From the NCBI RefSeq assembly GCF_001269655.1, contig NZ_LHVE01000014.1:248001-312000 (forward strand): 64,000 bases of DNA. Direction: 5' to 3'. This document shows positions 1 through 8,392 of this stretch, one piece after another. The position numbers and the translations under genes are program-made. Below the pieces are notes generated by a model. It was not told the DNA's origin and made no database searches. It worked only from the letters and a program-made list of their open reading frames with translations. The stretch comes from Pseudomonas thivervalensis. GTDB lineage: Bacteria; Pseudomonadota; Gammaproteobacteria; Pseudomonadales; Pseudomonadaceae. Numbering within the stretch: position 1 is the first letter of the stretch; each line of letters starts with the position of its first letter.

Positions 1-897
1 GACCTGATGGTTTTCGTGGCGGTGTATGAACAGGGCAATGTCACCAAGGTCTCCGAGGCCTTATGCGTCAGCCAGTCAACCGTGAGCTACTGCCTGAAGA
101 AACTGCGCACCAGTTTCGACGACGAGCTGTTCATCAATACCCGCTCCGGCATGAGCCCCACTCATAAAGCCACCGCCATGTACGGCCAGATACTGGGAGT
201 GCTCCAGGCAATCAATCAATGTCATTCCGGCTTCCAGGCATTCGATCCGAATCAGGAAGAGATCACCTTCAACCTCTGCGCGCCGGAATACTTCGAACTG
301 CTGATCCTGCCAAAATTGGTCAAGCGCTTCATCGGCAAGCGCTTTGCGGTGGTCATCAACACGACGAAATTTCATCGGGATATTCCAGTTGATGCACTGC
401 GGGACGATCGCTTCGATCTTGTCGTCTGTTTCGGGCCGCACTTCCATGGCGATGTCAAAGGTCTGCGCTCGCAGATGCTGCTCGAAGACGAATTGGTGTG
501 CGTCTTCGATAAAAATCTCCCTGGGCCGCAAGCAGACTTCAGCCTGGCAGCGTTTGCCGCCCGCCAGCACGTATTTCCAACACCTTGGACGTCCGACACC
601 AACATGATCGATGGCTGGCTCGCTCAACAGGGTTATAACCGGAAGATCGTCGCAAGGGCCAACAGCTACGTAGCAGCGTTGAACCTGATCACTGGAACCG
701 ACTTCATCCTGACGTTGCCTCGGCGTATCCAGGCATTGATTTGCGATCAAGCACGATTCGGCGAACACCCGCCACCCACGGGCTTACCGAACTTTACCTT
801 GGAGATGGTCTGGAGCGAGAAAGCGAGCCAGGACTGCGCCAACATCTGGCTTCGCGAGCAGATCATGCAAGTATGCGCCGAGGAGGGCCTGCTCTGA
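1..897 (+). CDS. LysR-family transcriptional regulator, 5' partial
   Basis: This is a DNA-binding regulator of the LysR type. The reading frame is open from base 1 (Asp-Leu-Met), and the visible N-terminus already lies inside the winged helix-turn-helix (motif VSEALCVSQSTVSYCLKKLR), so a few N-terminal residues probably lie upstream of the window. An internal ATG at base 7 is unlikely to be the true start, because LysR proteins normally have several residues before this point. The remaining ~230 residues fit the periplasmic-binding-like effector domain. The inducer and target genes cannot be read from the sequence, and the divergent gene that LysR regulators often control would be outside the window. 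The stop is followed at once by a hairpin terminator that has been split by a small mobile element. Confidence 0.85.
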   Translation, partial: DLMVFVAVYEQGNVTKVSEALCVSQSTVSYCLKKLRTSFDDELFINTRSGMSPTHKATAMYGQILGVLQAINQCHSGFQAFDPNQEEITFNLCAPEYFELLILPKLVKRFIGKRFAVVINTTKFHRDIPVDALRDDRFDLVVCFGPHFHGDVKGLRSQMLLEDELVCVFDKNLPGPQADFSLAAFAARQHVFPTPWTSDTNMIDGWLAQQGYNRKIVARANSYVAALNLITGTDFILTLPRRIQALICDQARFGEHPPPTGLPNFTLEMVWSEKASQDCANIWLREQIMQVCAEEGLL

Positions 898-902
898 CCC
901 CC

Positions 903-915
903 ACTTCGGTGGGTG
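903..915. repeat. Left 13-bp direct repeat flanking a MITE-like element
   Basis: The sequence ACTTCGGTGGGTG here is repeated exactly at 1134-1146, on the other side of the 218-bp element. Thirteen identical bases fit a target-site duplication. Joining the flanks rebuilds a CCCAC-TTCG-GTGGG hairpin followed by GGCTTTTT, a likely terminator of the LysR gene. Confidence 0.75.
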
Positions 916-1133
916 CAATGCCGTTCACTTAAGAAAAATGATGACCCTGTGGCGAGGGAGCTTGCTCCCGCTCGGCTGCGTGTAGGAGCTGTCGAGTGCA
1001 ACGAGGCTGCGATCTTGTTCCAGACCATTGAGTCTTAAGATCAAAAGATCGCAGCCTTCGGCAGCTCCTGCAGCCCAGCGGGAGCAAGCTCCCTCGCCAC
1101 GGGTTTGCCGATTGCCTTAAGTGAACAGCATTG
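916..1133. mobile_element. MITE-like non-autonomous element with 18-bp terminal inverted repeats, carrying REP palindromes
   Basis: The left end is CAATGCCGTTCACTTAAG (916-933). The right end (1116-1133) is its reverse complement with one mismatch. The element is 218 bp, encodes no protein, and is bracketed by the 13-bp direct repeats at 903-915 and 1134-1146. A long duplication of this size is known for IS4-family transposition, so mobilisation in trans by such a transposase is a reasonable inference. The interior is a nested REP structure (949-1100). No second copy of the terminal repeat was seen in this window. Confidence 0.65.
949..1100. repeat. Composite REP/BIME repeat (outer gtggcgaggg arms, inner gtaggagctg arms)
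   Basis: The outer arms GTGGCGAGGGAGCTTGCTCC and their reverse complement enclose a second inverted pair, starting GTAGGAGCTGTCGAG and ending in CAGCTCCTGCAG, with GCTGCGATCTT/AAGATCGCAGC inside. The same two-layer arrangement recurs at 20051-20230. Confidence 0.85.
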
Positions 1134-1146
1134 ACTTCGGTGGGTG
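1134..1146. repeat. Right 13-bp direct repeat flanking the MITE-like element
   Basis: This is an exact copy of 903-915. It is followed by GGCTTTTTC, the U-tract half of the interrupted terminator. Confidence 0.75.
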
Positions 1147-1222
1147 GGCTTTTTCATGGGCAAAAAAAAATCCGGAAATCCTCACTTTCGTGGGCCTTCC
1201 AGACTTTTAAAACAGCAAAAAA

Positions 1223-1298
1223 TGGTGGGTCGTGTGGGATTCGAACCTACGACCAATTGGTTAAAAGCCAACTGCTCTACCAACTGAGCTAACGACCC
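1223..1298 (-). tRNA. tRNA-Lys(UUU)
   Basis: On the minus strand this 76-nt stretch begins GGGTCGTTAGCTCAG and ends ACGACCCACCA, so the CCA tail is encoded. The acceptor stem GGGTCGT/ACGACCC pairs fully. The D-loop sequence AGCTCAGTTGGTAGAGC and the T-arm GTTCGAATCC are canonical. The anticodon loop CTTTTAA gives anticodon UUU, for lysine. It is a single tRNA, not a cluster. Confidence 0.97.
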
Positions 1299-1361
1299 GC
1301 TGTGTGGTGGCGCGTATAATACTGATTTTTAAGGACTATTCAACACCTAATTTGAAATAAA

Positions 1362-2054
1362 TCAAAAATAACGGGTTGGATCGCTCACACCCGCCGCCGC
1401 AAAGCCTTCCGCGCGCAAGCGGCAGCTGTCGCATTTGCCGCAAGCGCGGCCCTGATCATCGGCCTGATAGCAGGAAACAGTGAGCCCGTAGTCCACGCCA
1501 AGCTTCACACCCGCCTTGACGATGTCGGCCTTGCTGAGATTCTGCAACGGTGCCTGGATGCGGAAACCCTGCCCTTCCACGCCGGCCTTGGTCGCCAGGT
1601 TGGCCATGCGCTCGAACGCTTCGACGAACTCGGGACGGCAATCCGGGTAGCCGGAATAATCCACGGCATTGACGCCAATGAAAATGTCGCGGGCGCCTAG
1701 CACTTCGGCCCAGCCCAGCGCCAAGGACAGGAACACCGTGTTACGCGCCGGCACATAGGTCACCGGGATGCCTTCGCCAGGCGCCTCGGGCACGTCGATG
1801 GAACTGTCGGTCAGGGCGGAGCCGCCGATGCCGTTGAGGTTCAGGCCGATCACCTTGTGCTCCGCCACGCCCAGATCCCGGGCAACGCGCTCGGCGGCGT
1901 GCAGTTCTGCGCGGTGACGCTGGCCATAGTCGAAACTCATGGTGTAGCAGCGGTAGCCCTCGGCATGGGCCATGGCCACGACCGTGGCCGAATCCAGGCC
2001 ACCGGACAACAGAATGACCGCACGTTTTTCAGCAATGTTCGAATGTTCAGTCAT
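1362..2054 (-). CDS. queC: 7-cyano-7-deazaguanine synthase QueC
   Basis: QueC makes preQ0 from 7-carboxy-7-deazaguanine, ammonia and ATP in the queuosine pathway, in the cytoplasm. The 230-residue protein has the N-terminal PP-loop ATP motif LLSGGLDSAT and a C-terminal zinc site made of four cysteines (C-YQADDQGRA-CGKC-DSC), both diagnostic of the family, and the length is normal. It lies one base after the queE stop, so the two consecutive pathway enzymes are co-transcribed. The ATG start is followed by a typical short leader (MTEHSNIAEKRAVILLSGG). Confidence 0.97.
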   Translation of the reverse strand: MTEHSNIAEKRAVILLSGGLDSATVVAMAHAEGYRCYTMSFDYGQRHRAELHAAERVARDLGVAEHKVIGLNLNGIGGSALTDSSIDVPEAPGEGIPVTYVPARNTVFLSLALGWAEVLGARDIFIGVNAVDYSGYPDCRPEFVEAFERMANLATKAGVEGQGFRIQAPLQNLSKADIVKAGVKLGVDYGLTVSCYQADDQGRACGKCDSCRLRAEGFAAAGVSDPTRYF

Positions 2055-2055
2055 C

Positions 2056-2703
2056 TCAGCGCCCCGGCTCGTCGTTCCAAAGATATTTATGCAACTGCAA
2101 TTGCAGGCGCACCGGCAAGTTGTCCGCCACTACCCAATCCGCCAGGTCCCGGGCGCTCAAATCGTGATGGCTCGGCGACAGCAACACTTCGCCGGCCCGC
2201 TGATCGAGCCCGTACTGGATCAACTTGGACACGGCCCAGTCGTAATCCTCCCGCGAACAGATCACAAACTTGACCTGATCGTTGGGCGTCAGCAATTCGA
2301 TATTTTCGTAACGGTTGCGGTGCGCTTCCTTGGAGCCTGGGGTTTTCAAGTCCACGACGCGGCTGACGCGCGGGTCGACGGCCGAAATGTCCAGGGCGCC
2401 GCTGGTTTCCAGCGAGACCTCGTAACCGGCATCACACAACTGCTTGAGCAAAGGGATGGCGTTAGGTTGCGCCAAGGGCTCGCCGCCCGTGACACAGACA
2501 TAACGCGGACGATAACCAGCCACTTGCTCCAGGATATCGTCCAGGGTTCGCACGGTGCCGCCGCTGAAGGCGTAGGCGCTGTCGCAGTATTGGCAACGCA
2601 ACGGACAACCGGTGAGGCGCACGAATACCGTGGGCAGCCCAGCCGTTCGCGTTTCACCCTGCAACGAGTAAAAAACTTCGGTGATTCTCAATGTGTCTTG
2701 CAT
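2056..2703 (-). CDS. queE: 7-carboxy-7-deazaguanine synthase QueE
   Basis: QueE is a radical-SAM enzyme that contracts the ring of 6-carboxytetrahydropterin to 7-carboxy-7-deazaguanine, one step before QueC. The cluster motif CPLRCQYCDS (Cx3Cx2C) is near residue 40, after the substrate-binding segment EVFYSLQGE. I chose the ATG at 2703 (215 residues). An in-frame GTG three codons upstream (2712) is possible, and neither has a strong Shine-Dalgarno sequence. It is separated from the upstream cpoB gene by a rho-independent terminator, so it probably has its own promoter in the 2704-2821 interval. Confidence 0.95.
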   Translation of the reverse strand: MQDTLRITEVFYSLQGETRTAGLPTVFVRLTGCPLRCQYCDSAYAFSGGTVRTLDDILEQVAGYRPRYVCVTGGEPLAQPNAIPLLKQLCDAGYEVSLETSGALDISAVDPRVSRVVDLKTPGSKEAHRNRYENIELLTPNDQVKFVICSREDYDWAVSKLIQYGLDQRAGEVLLSPSHHDLSARDLADWVVADNLPVRLQLQLHKYLWNDEPGR

Positions 2704-2821
2704 AGTCGCCACGGGCGTAACAGCTAAACAGGCTGTCCGCCTCCGTCAGGCACTTCAAGGAACCCCGCCAACGCGCAGATCCCAAAAAGCGTGTTTCAGA
2801 AAAAGGGCGTGAATTCTAACG

Positions 2822-2849
2822 AAAAAACCCGCGACAGGCGCGGGTTTCT
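2822..2849 (-). terminator. Rho-independent terminator of the tol-pal operon
   Basis: On the minus strand CCCGCG-cctgt-CGCGGG is followed by TTTTTT, about 20 bases after the cpoB stop. It separates the tol-pal operon from queEC. Confidence 0.85.
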
Positions 2850-2869
2850 TCAAAACAGGTCAAGCCGGA

Positions 2870-3703
2870 TTACATGCGCTGCAGATCGCGCTGGGCCAAC
2901 TGGGCGGCGGATGTGCCCGGGTACTGGGCCACCACCTGCTGCAAAATGCCCTTCACCTTGTCGGTGTGACCAAGGCGGCGCTCTACGTCAGCCAGCTTGT
3001 ACAGCGAATCCGGCACCTTGGCGTGCTTGGGATACAGTTGCGAAACCTTGGCGAACGCCTGGCCGGCACCTTGCAGGTCGCCCTTGGCCAGGTTCACCTC
3101 GCCCAGCCAGTATTGGGCATTGCCCGCGTACTGGCTGTTTGGGTATTTGCGCAGGAAAGCGGCAAAGGCCTGGCTGGCCTTGTCGAAATCCTTGGCCTTG
3201 ATCAGGTCGAAGGCAGCATCGTAATAGAGCTTTTCCTTCGCCGGATCAGCCGGCTCGCCACCGGCGGCAGGTGCTGCTGGAGCAACTGCCCCCGCGCCTG
3301 CGGCTGCACCGGGGGCATTCAAGTCGCCACCGGCTGGAGAATTCTCAGGAGTCGCGGCAGGTGCAACGCCGGTTCCTATGCGCCGATCAAGATCCTGGTA
3401 TCGCTCCAGGTTTTCCTGCTTCATGCGCGAAATATCATTTTGCAGTTCTTCGATCACACCTTGTTGGCGCGAGATCTGATCCTGCATTTGCTGCAGTTGG
3501 TTGAACAGCTGGCCCTGTGCCGAGACAGGGGCCGAAACCCCTCCCCCGGCATAGGCGCCGTTCGTACCGTAACCTGCAGGCGGATAGCTGCTCCCGCTAT
3601 TGTTATAGCCGGAGTCGTTATCGACCACAGGAACCGCAGCCCACGCCGCAAGCGGCGCGAGGCTGAGAGCCAGGACAGTTACAGCACGACGGCACGTTCG
3701 CAT
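2870..3703 (-). CDS. cpoB: Cell division coordinator CpoB (YbgF), Tol-Pal system
   Basis: CpoB is a periplasmic protein that links peptidoglycan synthesis to Tol-driven outer-membrane constriction. The 277-residue product starts with a Sec signal peptide (MRTCRRAVTVLALSLAPLAAWA). A coiled-coil segment of about residues 65-100 (QGQLFNQLQQMQDQISRQQG) is the trimerisation helix. An Ala/Pro/Gly-rich linker follows, then C-terminal TPR repeats (for example YYDAAFDLIKAKDFDKASQA). It is the last gene of the tol-pal operon, 6 bases after pal, and is followed by a terminator. Confidence 0.96.
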   Translation of the reverse strand: MRTCRRAVTVLALSLAPLAAWAAVPVVDNDSGYNNSGSSYPPAGYGTNGAYAGGGVSAPVSAQGQLFNQLQQMQDQISRQQGVIEELQNDISRMKQENLERYQDLDRRIGTGVAPAATPENSPAGGDLNAPGAAAGAGAVAPAAPAAGGEPADPAKEKLYYDAAFDLIKAKDFDKASQAFAAFLRKYPNSQYAGNAQYWLGEVNLAKGDLQGAGQAFAKVSQLYPKHAKVPDSLYKLADVERRLGHTDKVKGILQQVVAQYPGTSAAQLAQRDLQRM

Positions 3704-3709
3704 GACGAA

Positions 3710-4207
3710 TTACTTACGCAGTTCGACGCGACGGTTCTGAGCCCAGGACTGCTCGTCGTTGCCGGTAGCAACTGGACGCTCTTCGCCGTAGGAAACCAGT
3801 TCCAGCTGAGCTGGGGAAACACCTTGCAGTACCAGGTAGCGCTGAACGGCTTTCGCACGACGCTCGCCCAGTGCCATGTTGTACTCACGAGTACCACGTT
3901 CGTCGGTGTTGCCTTCCAGAACAACGCGAGCGCCGTTTGCTTTCAGGTCTTTGGCGTGAACGTCCAGAGCGCGCATGGCTTCTGGCTTCAGGTCCGAGCT
4001 GTCGTATTCGAAGTAGAAGGTGGTGATTGCGCGCAGAGCAGCTTCTTCGCTCAGGGAGCCGTCAACTGCACCAGTGTTAGCGCCGTAACCAGCGTTTGGA
4101 TCAACAGCGCCTTCACCGGCATTGTCGCCGCCTTTGGACGAGCAACCTACAGCTACAGCCATGGCCAGAGCCAGCGCAGCAAATTTACCAAACTTCAGCA
4201 TTTCCAT
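3710..4207 (-). CDS. pal: Peptidoglycan-associated lipoprotein Pal (OprL)
   Basis: Pal is an outer-membrane lipoprotein that binds meso-diaminopimelate in peptidoglycan and TolB. The N-terminus is a lipoprotein signal with lipobox VAVGC near residue 22. The C-terminal OmpA-like domain is clear (TFYFEYDSSDLKPEAMRALD, then EGNTDERGTREYNMALGERR). The length of 165 residues is normal. A second ATG two codons in (4201) could also start translation. It is 52 bases after tolB and 6 before cpoB. Confidence 0.97.
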   Translation of the reverse strand: MEMLKFGKFAALALAMAVAVGCSSKGGDNAGEGAVDPNAGYGANTGAVDGSLSEEAALRAITTFYFEYDSSDLKPEAMRALDVHAKDLKANGARVVLEGNTDERGTREYNMALGERRAKAVQRYLVLQGVSPAQLELVSYGEERPVATGNDEQSWAQNRRVELRK

Positions 4208-4259
4208 CGTGAAACTCCTAATGAACCCCAGTGTGTTAAGTAAAACGTATTGCGCCGCG

Positions 4260-5561
4260 TCAGTTCAGGTAAGGGGACCAGGACGGTTCTCTGACTTCGC
4301 CTTGAGCGGTAGGAAGCGGGAGCCTCACGCGTCCATTAATGGACACGAGCATCAAGACTCCCCGGCCCTGCTGGCGGGTGGCGTAGATTACCATGGTGCC
4401 GTTGGGCGCAACAGTAGGTGACTCGTCCAGAGTGCTATCAGTGAGGATTTTTACGCTACCGCGCTGCAAATCCTGGGCTGCCACCTTGAAATTGGTGAAA
4501 CCATCCTGGCGATGGATCATCACCAGGGTCTTTTCATCCGCCGACAGTTTAGGGTTGGCGTTGTAGTTACCGACGAAGGTCACGCGTTCGGCACCGCCGC
4601 CACCGGCACTGGTCTTGTAGATCTGTGGCTTGCCGCCGCGGTCGGAGGTGAAGTAGATGGTCGAGCCATCCTTGCCCCAGAACGGTTCGGTGTTGATGCC
4701 CGGGCCGTTGGTGACGCGGGAGATCGAACGCGAAGCCAGGTTCATCACGTAGACGTCCGGGTTCCCGTCCTTGGACAGTACGAACGCCAGGCGCGAACCG
4801 TCCGGCGACCAGGCTGGCGCGCCGTTCAGGCCTTCGAAGTTGGTGATCTGCTCACGACGACCGGTGTCGATGTGCTGCACGAAAATGCGCGGACGCTTCT
4901 GCTCGAACGAGACATAGGCGATGCGCTTGCCATCGGGTGCGAAGCGCGGCGACAGGATCGGCTCGCGCGATTGCAGCAGGGTCACCGCGCGCGCGCCATC
5001 ATAGTCGGAACGCTGCAGGGTGTAGCGGGTGTTGTTCTCGGAGAAACGCTCGGCCGTCACGTAGAGCATGCGAGTGGAGAACGCGCCCTTGATGCCGGTG
5101 AGCTTCTCGAACGACTGGTCGGCGATGTAGTGCGCCATGTCGCGCAGTTGATCGACGCTGCCCGACACGCTGCCGGTCAGCACTTGCTGCTCGGTGGCGA
5201 CGTTGAACAGGCCGTACTGCACCTGCAGGCGACCGCCGGCCGGAACGATGCTGCCGACCATGATGTACTGGGCGCCCAGGGCCTTCCAGTCACGGTAGAT
5301 GACTTCGCTGGCCTGGGTTGGCAGGCTGATCATGTTCTGTTTCGGAATCGGCGCGTAGTAACCCGAGTTGCGCAGGTCGTTGCCGATGATTTCCGCCATG
5401 TCGTCCGGCAGGACGCTACCGCCCTGCCAGCCGAACGGTACGACGGCGATCGGGGTCGCCCGGTCGCTGCCGCTGGTGACCAGGATGTTCTTTTCCTCTG
5501 CTACCGCTATCCCTGCCAGGCAGCAGATAACGACCAGCATTGATCGAAGAAGGTTTCTCAC
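4260..5561 (-). CDS. tolB: Tol-Pal translocation protein TolB
   Basis: TolB is a periplasmic beta-propeller that shuttles between Pal and TolA. The 433-residue product has a signal peptide ending near AVAEEK, an N-terminal alpha/beta domain (ILVTSGSDRATPIAVVPFGW), and a C-terminal propeller whose blades show the repeated pattern SPDG.RIAYVS / SPDGSRLAFV. The start is a GTG that overlaps the tolA stop as GTGA, so translation is coupled to tolA. This is the expected Tol gene order. Confidence 0.97.
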   Translation of the reverse strand: MRNLLRSMLVVICCLAGIAVAEEKNILVTSGSDRATPIAVVPFGWQGGSVLPDDMAEIIGNDLRNSGYYAPIPKQNMISLPTQASEVIYRDWKALGAQYIMVGSIVPAGGRLQVQYGLFNVATEQQVLTGSVSGSVDQLRDMAHYIADQSFEKLTGIKGAFSTRMLYVTAERFSENNTRYTLQRSDYDGARAVTLLQSREPILSPRFAPDGKRIAYVSFEQKRPRIFVQHIDTGRREQITNFEGLNGAPAWSPDGSRLAFVLSKDGNPDVYVMNLASRSISRVTNGPGINTEPFWGKDGSTIYFTSDRGGKPQIYKTSAGGGGAERVTFVGNYNANPKLSADEKTLVMIHRQDGFTNFKVAAQDLQRGSVKILTDSTLDESPTVAPNGTMVIYATRQQGRGVLMLVSINGRVRLPLPTAQGEVREPSWSPYLN

Positions 5562-6637
5562 AAGGCTAGATCCTCAGGTGTGAATGTCATCTTGAATGAA
5601 CGATAAGGAGCAAAGTCGCTCGGTTTCATTCCTTGCATTTCCGTCAAACGCCCAATGTTCTTGACCGCAGCGACCGCCGAAGCGTCGAACGGACCGTCAC
5701 CACTGGACTTGGCGACGCTGACCGAGGTAACCGTACCGTCGGGCAACATGCCGATCTGCAATACTACCGTCATGCCTTTGCGCGCCGAAGGTGGACGAGC
5801 CCAGCCTTCTGCCGCTCGTGCGCGAATCAGATCATCGTAGCTGCCGGCGACTTCATCGCCCTGCTCATCGGCCAAGGCCTGCTGGCGCTCCGGCGTGTCG
5901 GAAAGCAAATCTGCCAAGGCCTGGGCCTTTTTGTCTTCGGCGGATTTACGCGCTGCGTCCTGGGCCTTTTTCTTGGCGGCGTCGGCAGCGGCTTTCTTCT
6001 TCGCGTCTTCGGCGACTTTCTTTTTCGCCTCTTCAGCTTCGGCTTTCTTCTTGGCGTCCTCGGCCGCTTTTTTCTTCGCGTCCTCGACGATCTTTTTCTT
6101 CGCTTCTTCAGCGGCGGCTTTCTTGGCCTCTTCTTCAGCGGCTTTCTTGGCTTCTTCTTCGGCTTTCTTCTTGGCTATATCAGCCAATTGTTTCTCTTCT
6201 GCCTTCTTGGCCTCGGCGGTTTTCTTCGCGTCGTCGGCTTTCTTGGCTTCGTCAGCCTTTTTCGCCTCGTCCGCTTTCTTCGCCTCATCGGCCTTCTTGG
6301 CTTCTTCGGCCTTTTGAGCCGCTTCCTCTTTCTTTTGTTCCGCGGCCTTTATCGCTTCCTGCTCGACCTTTTTCTGCTCCATCTGCTCGACTTCAGTCTG
6401 GCGCGCGGCGGATTTCTTCGCCTCACCGGCAAGCTTCTGGTTGGTCTGCGTAGTGGCCTGGCTTTTTGACTTGAGCTGGTACAACGTCGCCTGCACGATC
6501 GGCTTGGCCGGCGGCAGCTCCGGGGTCATGGCAAAACTGACGAACAGCATGCCGAACACCAGCACATGCAGGCCGATGGCCAGGACACTGGGCCAGAAGT
6601 AACTTTCCGAGGCGGACGGCTCTCGCTGTTGCTGCAT
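5558..6637 (-). CDS. tolA: Cell envelope integrity protein TolA
   Basis: TolA is an inner-membrane protein that spans the periplasm and transmits proton-motive force from TolQR to Pal/TolB. It has one membrane helix at about residues 15-37, a very long Ala/Lys/Glu helical region (about 55-245) and a globular C-terminal domain (about 255-359, containing GWARPPSARKGMTVVLQIG). The helix includes near-perfect tandem hexapeptides (KKADEA). The start codon overlaps the tolR stop by one base (TGATG). Confidence 0.97.
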   Translation of the reverse strand: MQQQREPSASESYFWPSVLAIGLHVLVFGMLFVSFAMTPELPPAKPIVQATLYQLKSKSQATTQTNQKLAGEAKKSAARQTEVEQMEQKKVEQEAIKAAEQKKEEAAQKAEEAKKADEAKKADEAKKADEAKKADDAKKTAEAKKAEEKQLADIAKKKAEEEAKKAAEEEAKKAAAEEAKKKIVEDAKKKAAEDAKKKAEAEEAKKKVAEDAKKKAAADAAKKKAQDAARKSAEDKKAQALADLLSDTPERQQALADEQGDEVAGSYDDLIRARAAEGWARPPSARKGMTVVLQIGMLPDGTVTSVSVAKSSGDGPFDASAVAAVKNIGRLTEMQGMKPSDFAPYRSFKMTFTPEDLAL

Positions 6638-7098
6638 CAGGGTGCCTCGGTAATCAAGCCAACATTACCGACCCCGGCTTTCTGCAGGCCGCCCATGGCA
6701 CCCATCACGGCACCGTAGTCGACAGTCTTGTCGCCGCGAATGAAGACCTGGGTGCGTTTGCCGTTGCTGTTGCCGGCATTGATGATCTTGGTCACCGCGT
6801 CGGTCATCTGCGGCAAGGTCATGGCCCGGTCCTGCTGCTTCTCGGTATCGACTTCGCTGCCAAGGTTCCAGTAGTAGGTCTTGTCAGCCTTGATCGAAAT
6901 GGTCAGTACCTGGGTGTTGTTGTCCTGCGGCAAGGCTTCGCTGGAAACCTTGGGCAGATCGACCTTCACGCCCTGATTGAGCATGGGCGCGGTCACCATG
7001 AAGATGACCAGCAGCACCAACATCACGTCGATGTAGGGCACCACGTTCATCTCGGCAACCGGCTTGCGCTTTTTTCGGGCTCGAGCGATTAAAGCCAT
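6637..7098 (-). CDS. tolR: Tol-Pal protein TolR
   Basis: TolR is part of the TolQR proton channel and motor in the inner membrane. The 153-residue protein begins with the positive segment RARKKRKPVAEMNVVPYIDVMLVLLVIFMV, here a single transmembrane helix whose Asp (in YIDVMLVLLVIF) is the proton-carrying residue of the ExbD/TolR family. The C-terminal periplasmic domain follows. It starts 14 bases after tolQ. Confidence 0.97.
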   Translation of the reverse strand: MALIARARKKRKPVAEMNVVPYIDVMLVLLVIFMVTAPMLNQGVKVDLPKVSSEALPQDNNTQVLTISIKADKTYYWNLGSEVDTEKQQDRAMTLPQMTDAVTKIINAGNSNGKRTQVFIRGDKTVDYGAVMGAMGGLQKAGVGNVGLITEAP

Positions 7099-7112
7099 TG
7101 GGAAATACCTGC

Positions 7113-7808
7113 TTATTCTTCGCTGGTGTGCACTTTGCGGTGCAGGATCGCCTGGAATTCATCGGCGAAGGTGTAGTAGCGGCTGGTCAGCGTTTCGCTG
7201 CGGGCAGCGAAGCGGTTGTAGGCGATAACGGCCGGGATCGCCGCGAACAGGCCGATGGCGGTGGCGATCAGCGCCTCGGCAATACCCGGGGCCACGGTGG
7301 CCAGCGTCGCCTGTTGGGCGGAAGCCAGGCCACGGAAGGAGTTCATGATCCCCCACACGGTACCGAACAGACCGATGTACGGGCTGACCGAACCGACGGT
7401 CGCCAGGAACGGCAGGCCCTGTTCGAGTTTTTCCTCTTCGCGGGAAATGGCGACGCGCATGGCACGGGCCACGCCTTCCATCACCGCTTCAGGATCGACG
7501 CCAGGCTGCTGGCGCAGGCGGGAGAACTCCTTGAAGCCGGCACGAAAGATCTGCTCGACGCCCGAATCCGGGTCGGGGTTGCTGCCAGCCTGGCGATACA
7601 GCTTGGACAGGTCGATGCCGGACCAGAAGCGCTCTTCGAAGCTCTCCAGGGCACGGCGACCGGCGCGCAGCATGTTGCTGCGCTGAAAGATCATGATCCA
7701 TGAGGTCACCGATGCGGCTACCAGGGTCAGCATTACCAGTTGCACCACGACGCTGGCATTGCTGACCAGGCTCCACATGGAGGAATGGTCGACGACGTTA
7801 GCTTCCAC
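7113..7808 (-). CDS. tolQ: Tol-Pal protein TolQ
   Basis: TolQ is the MotA/TolQ/ExbB-family stator subunit of the Tol system. The 231-residue protein has an N-terminal membrane helix (about 18-40) and a pair of helices around 130-190 in the conserved region PYIGLFGTVWGIMNSFRGLA and ...EALIATAIGLFAAIPAVIAYN. The start lies within the end of ybgC (11-base overlap), which indicates translational coupling. Confidence 0.97.
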   Translation of the reverse strand: MEANVVDHSSMWSLVSNASVVVQLVMLTLVAASVTSWIMIFQRSNMLRAGRRALESFEERFWSGIDLSKLYRQAGSNPDPDSGVEQIFRAGFKEFSRLRQQPGVDPEAVMEGVARAMRVAISREEEKLEQGLPFLATVGSVSPYIGLFGTVWGIMNSFRGLASAQQATLATVAPGIAEALIATAIGLFAAIPAVIAYNRFAARSETLTSRYYTFADEFQAILHRKVHTSEE

Positions 7809-8265
7809 GCTTTATCTCCTGCTCTGAGTGTGTACCCGCGCCGCTCACGCCGGCAAAGGCCGCACGTAGAGCTTCGGGAATGGCCCGGGGTTTCAAACTA
7901 TGGGTGCGCACACAGGCCACCAAAAACTGCCCTTCACAGAGCAGCACATTATCCGTAGCCCGCCTGACCTGCTGCTTGAAGCGCAGGCTGACACGGTTCA
8001 ATTCGATGACATCGGCACTTACCACCAGTTCGTCGTCCAGTCGCGCCGGCGCGTGGTAGCGCGCTTCGCTGGAATGCACGACGAATAACAGGTCCTCCCC
8101 TGCCAGCGCGGATTGGGCAAAACCCAGTTCCCGCAGCCGTTCGGTTCGAGCCCGTTCCATAAACTTGAGGTAATTGACGTAGTAGACGATGCCGCCAGCA
8201 TCGGTGTCCTCGTAATAAACGCGACAGCGATGTGCGAACGACTCCAGCCCGTTTTGCGCGCGCAT
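7798..8265 (-). CDS. ybgC: Acyl-CoA thioesterase YbgC
   Basis: YbgC is a small cytoplasmic hot-dog-fold thioesterase that is first in the tol-pal operon in gammaproteobacteria. The 155-residue protein carries the signature RVYYEDTDAGGIVYYVNYLKF, where the Asp of EDTD is the catalytic residue. An ATG start is preceded by GAGGAG. A small GTTGCC/GGCAAC hairpin lies in the leader just upstream. Confidence 0.95.
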   Translation of the reverse strand: MRAQNGLESFAHRCRVYYEDTDAGGIVYYVNYLKFMERARTERLRELGFAQSALAGEDLLFVVHSSEARYHAPARLDDELVVSADVIELNRVSLRFKQQVRRATDNVLLCEGQFLVACVRTHSLKPRAIPEALRAAFAGVSGAGTHSEQEIKRGS

Positions 8266-8392
8266 ACTCTAGTGCTTACTCCTCAGGTTGCCAATCGGCC
8301 AGGCAACTGTTTTTTCATTCTCGAATGCATTGACGCTCCAGGCGTGGTCTGGGACAGCACGAACCGGAAAAAAGTCGACATTCAGAGCTCGT

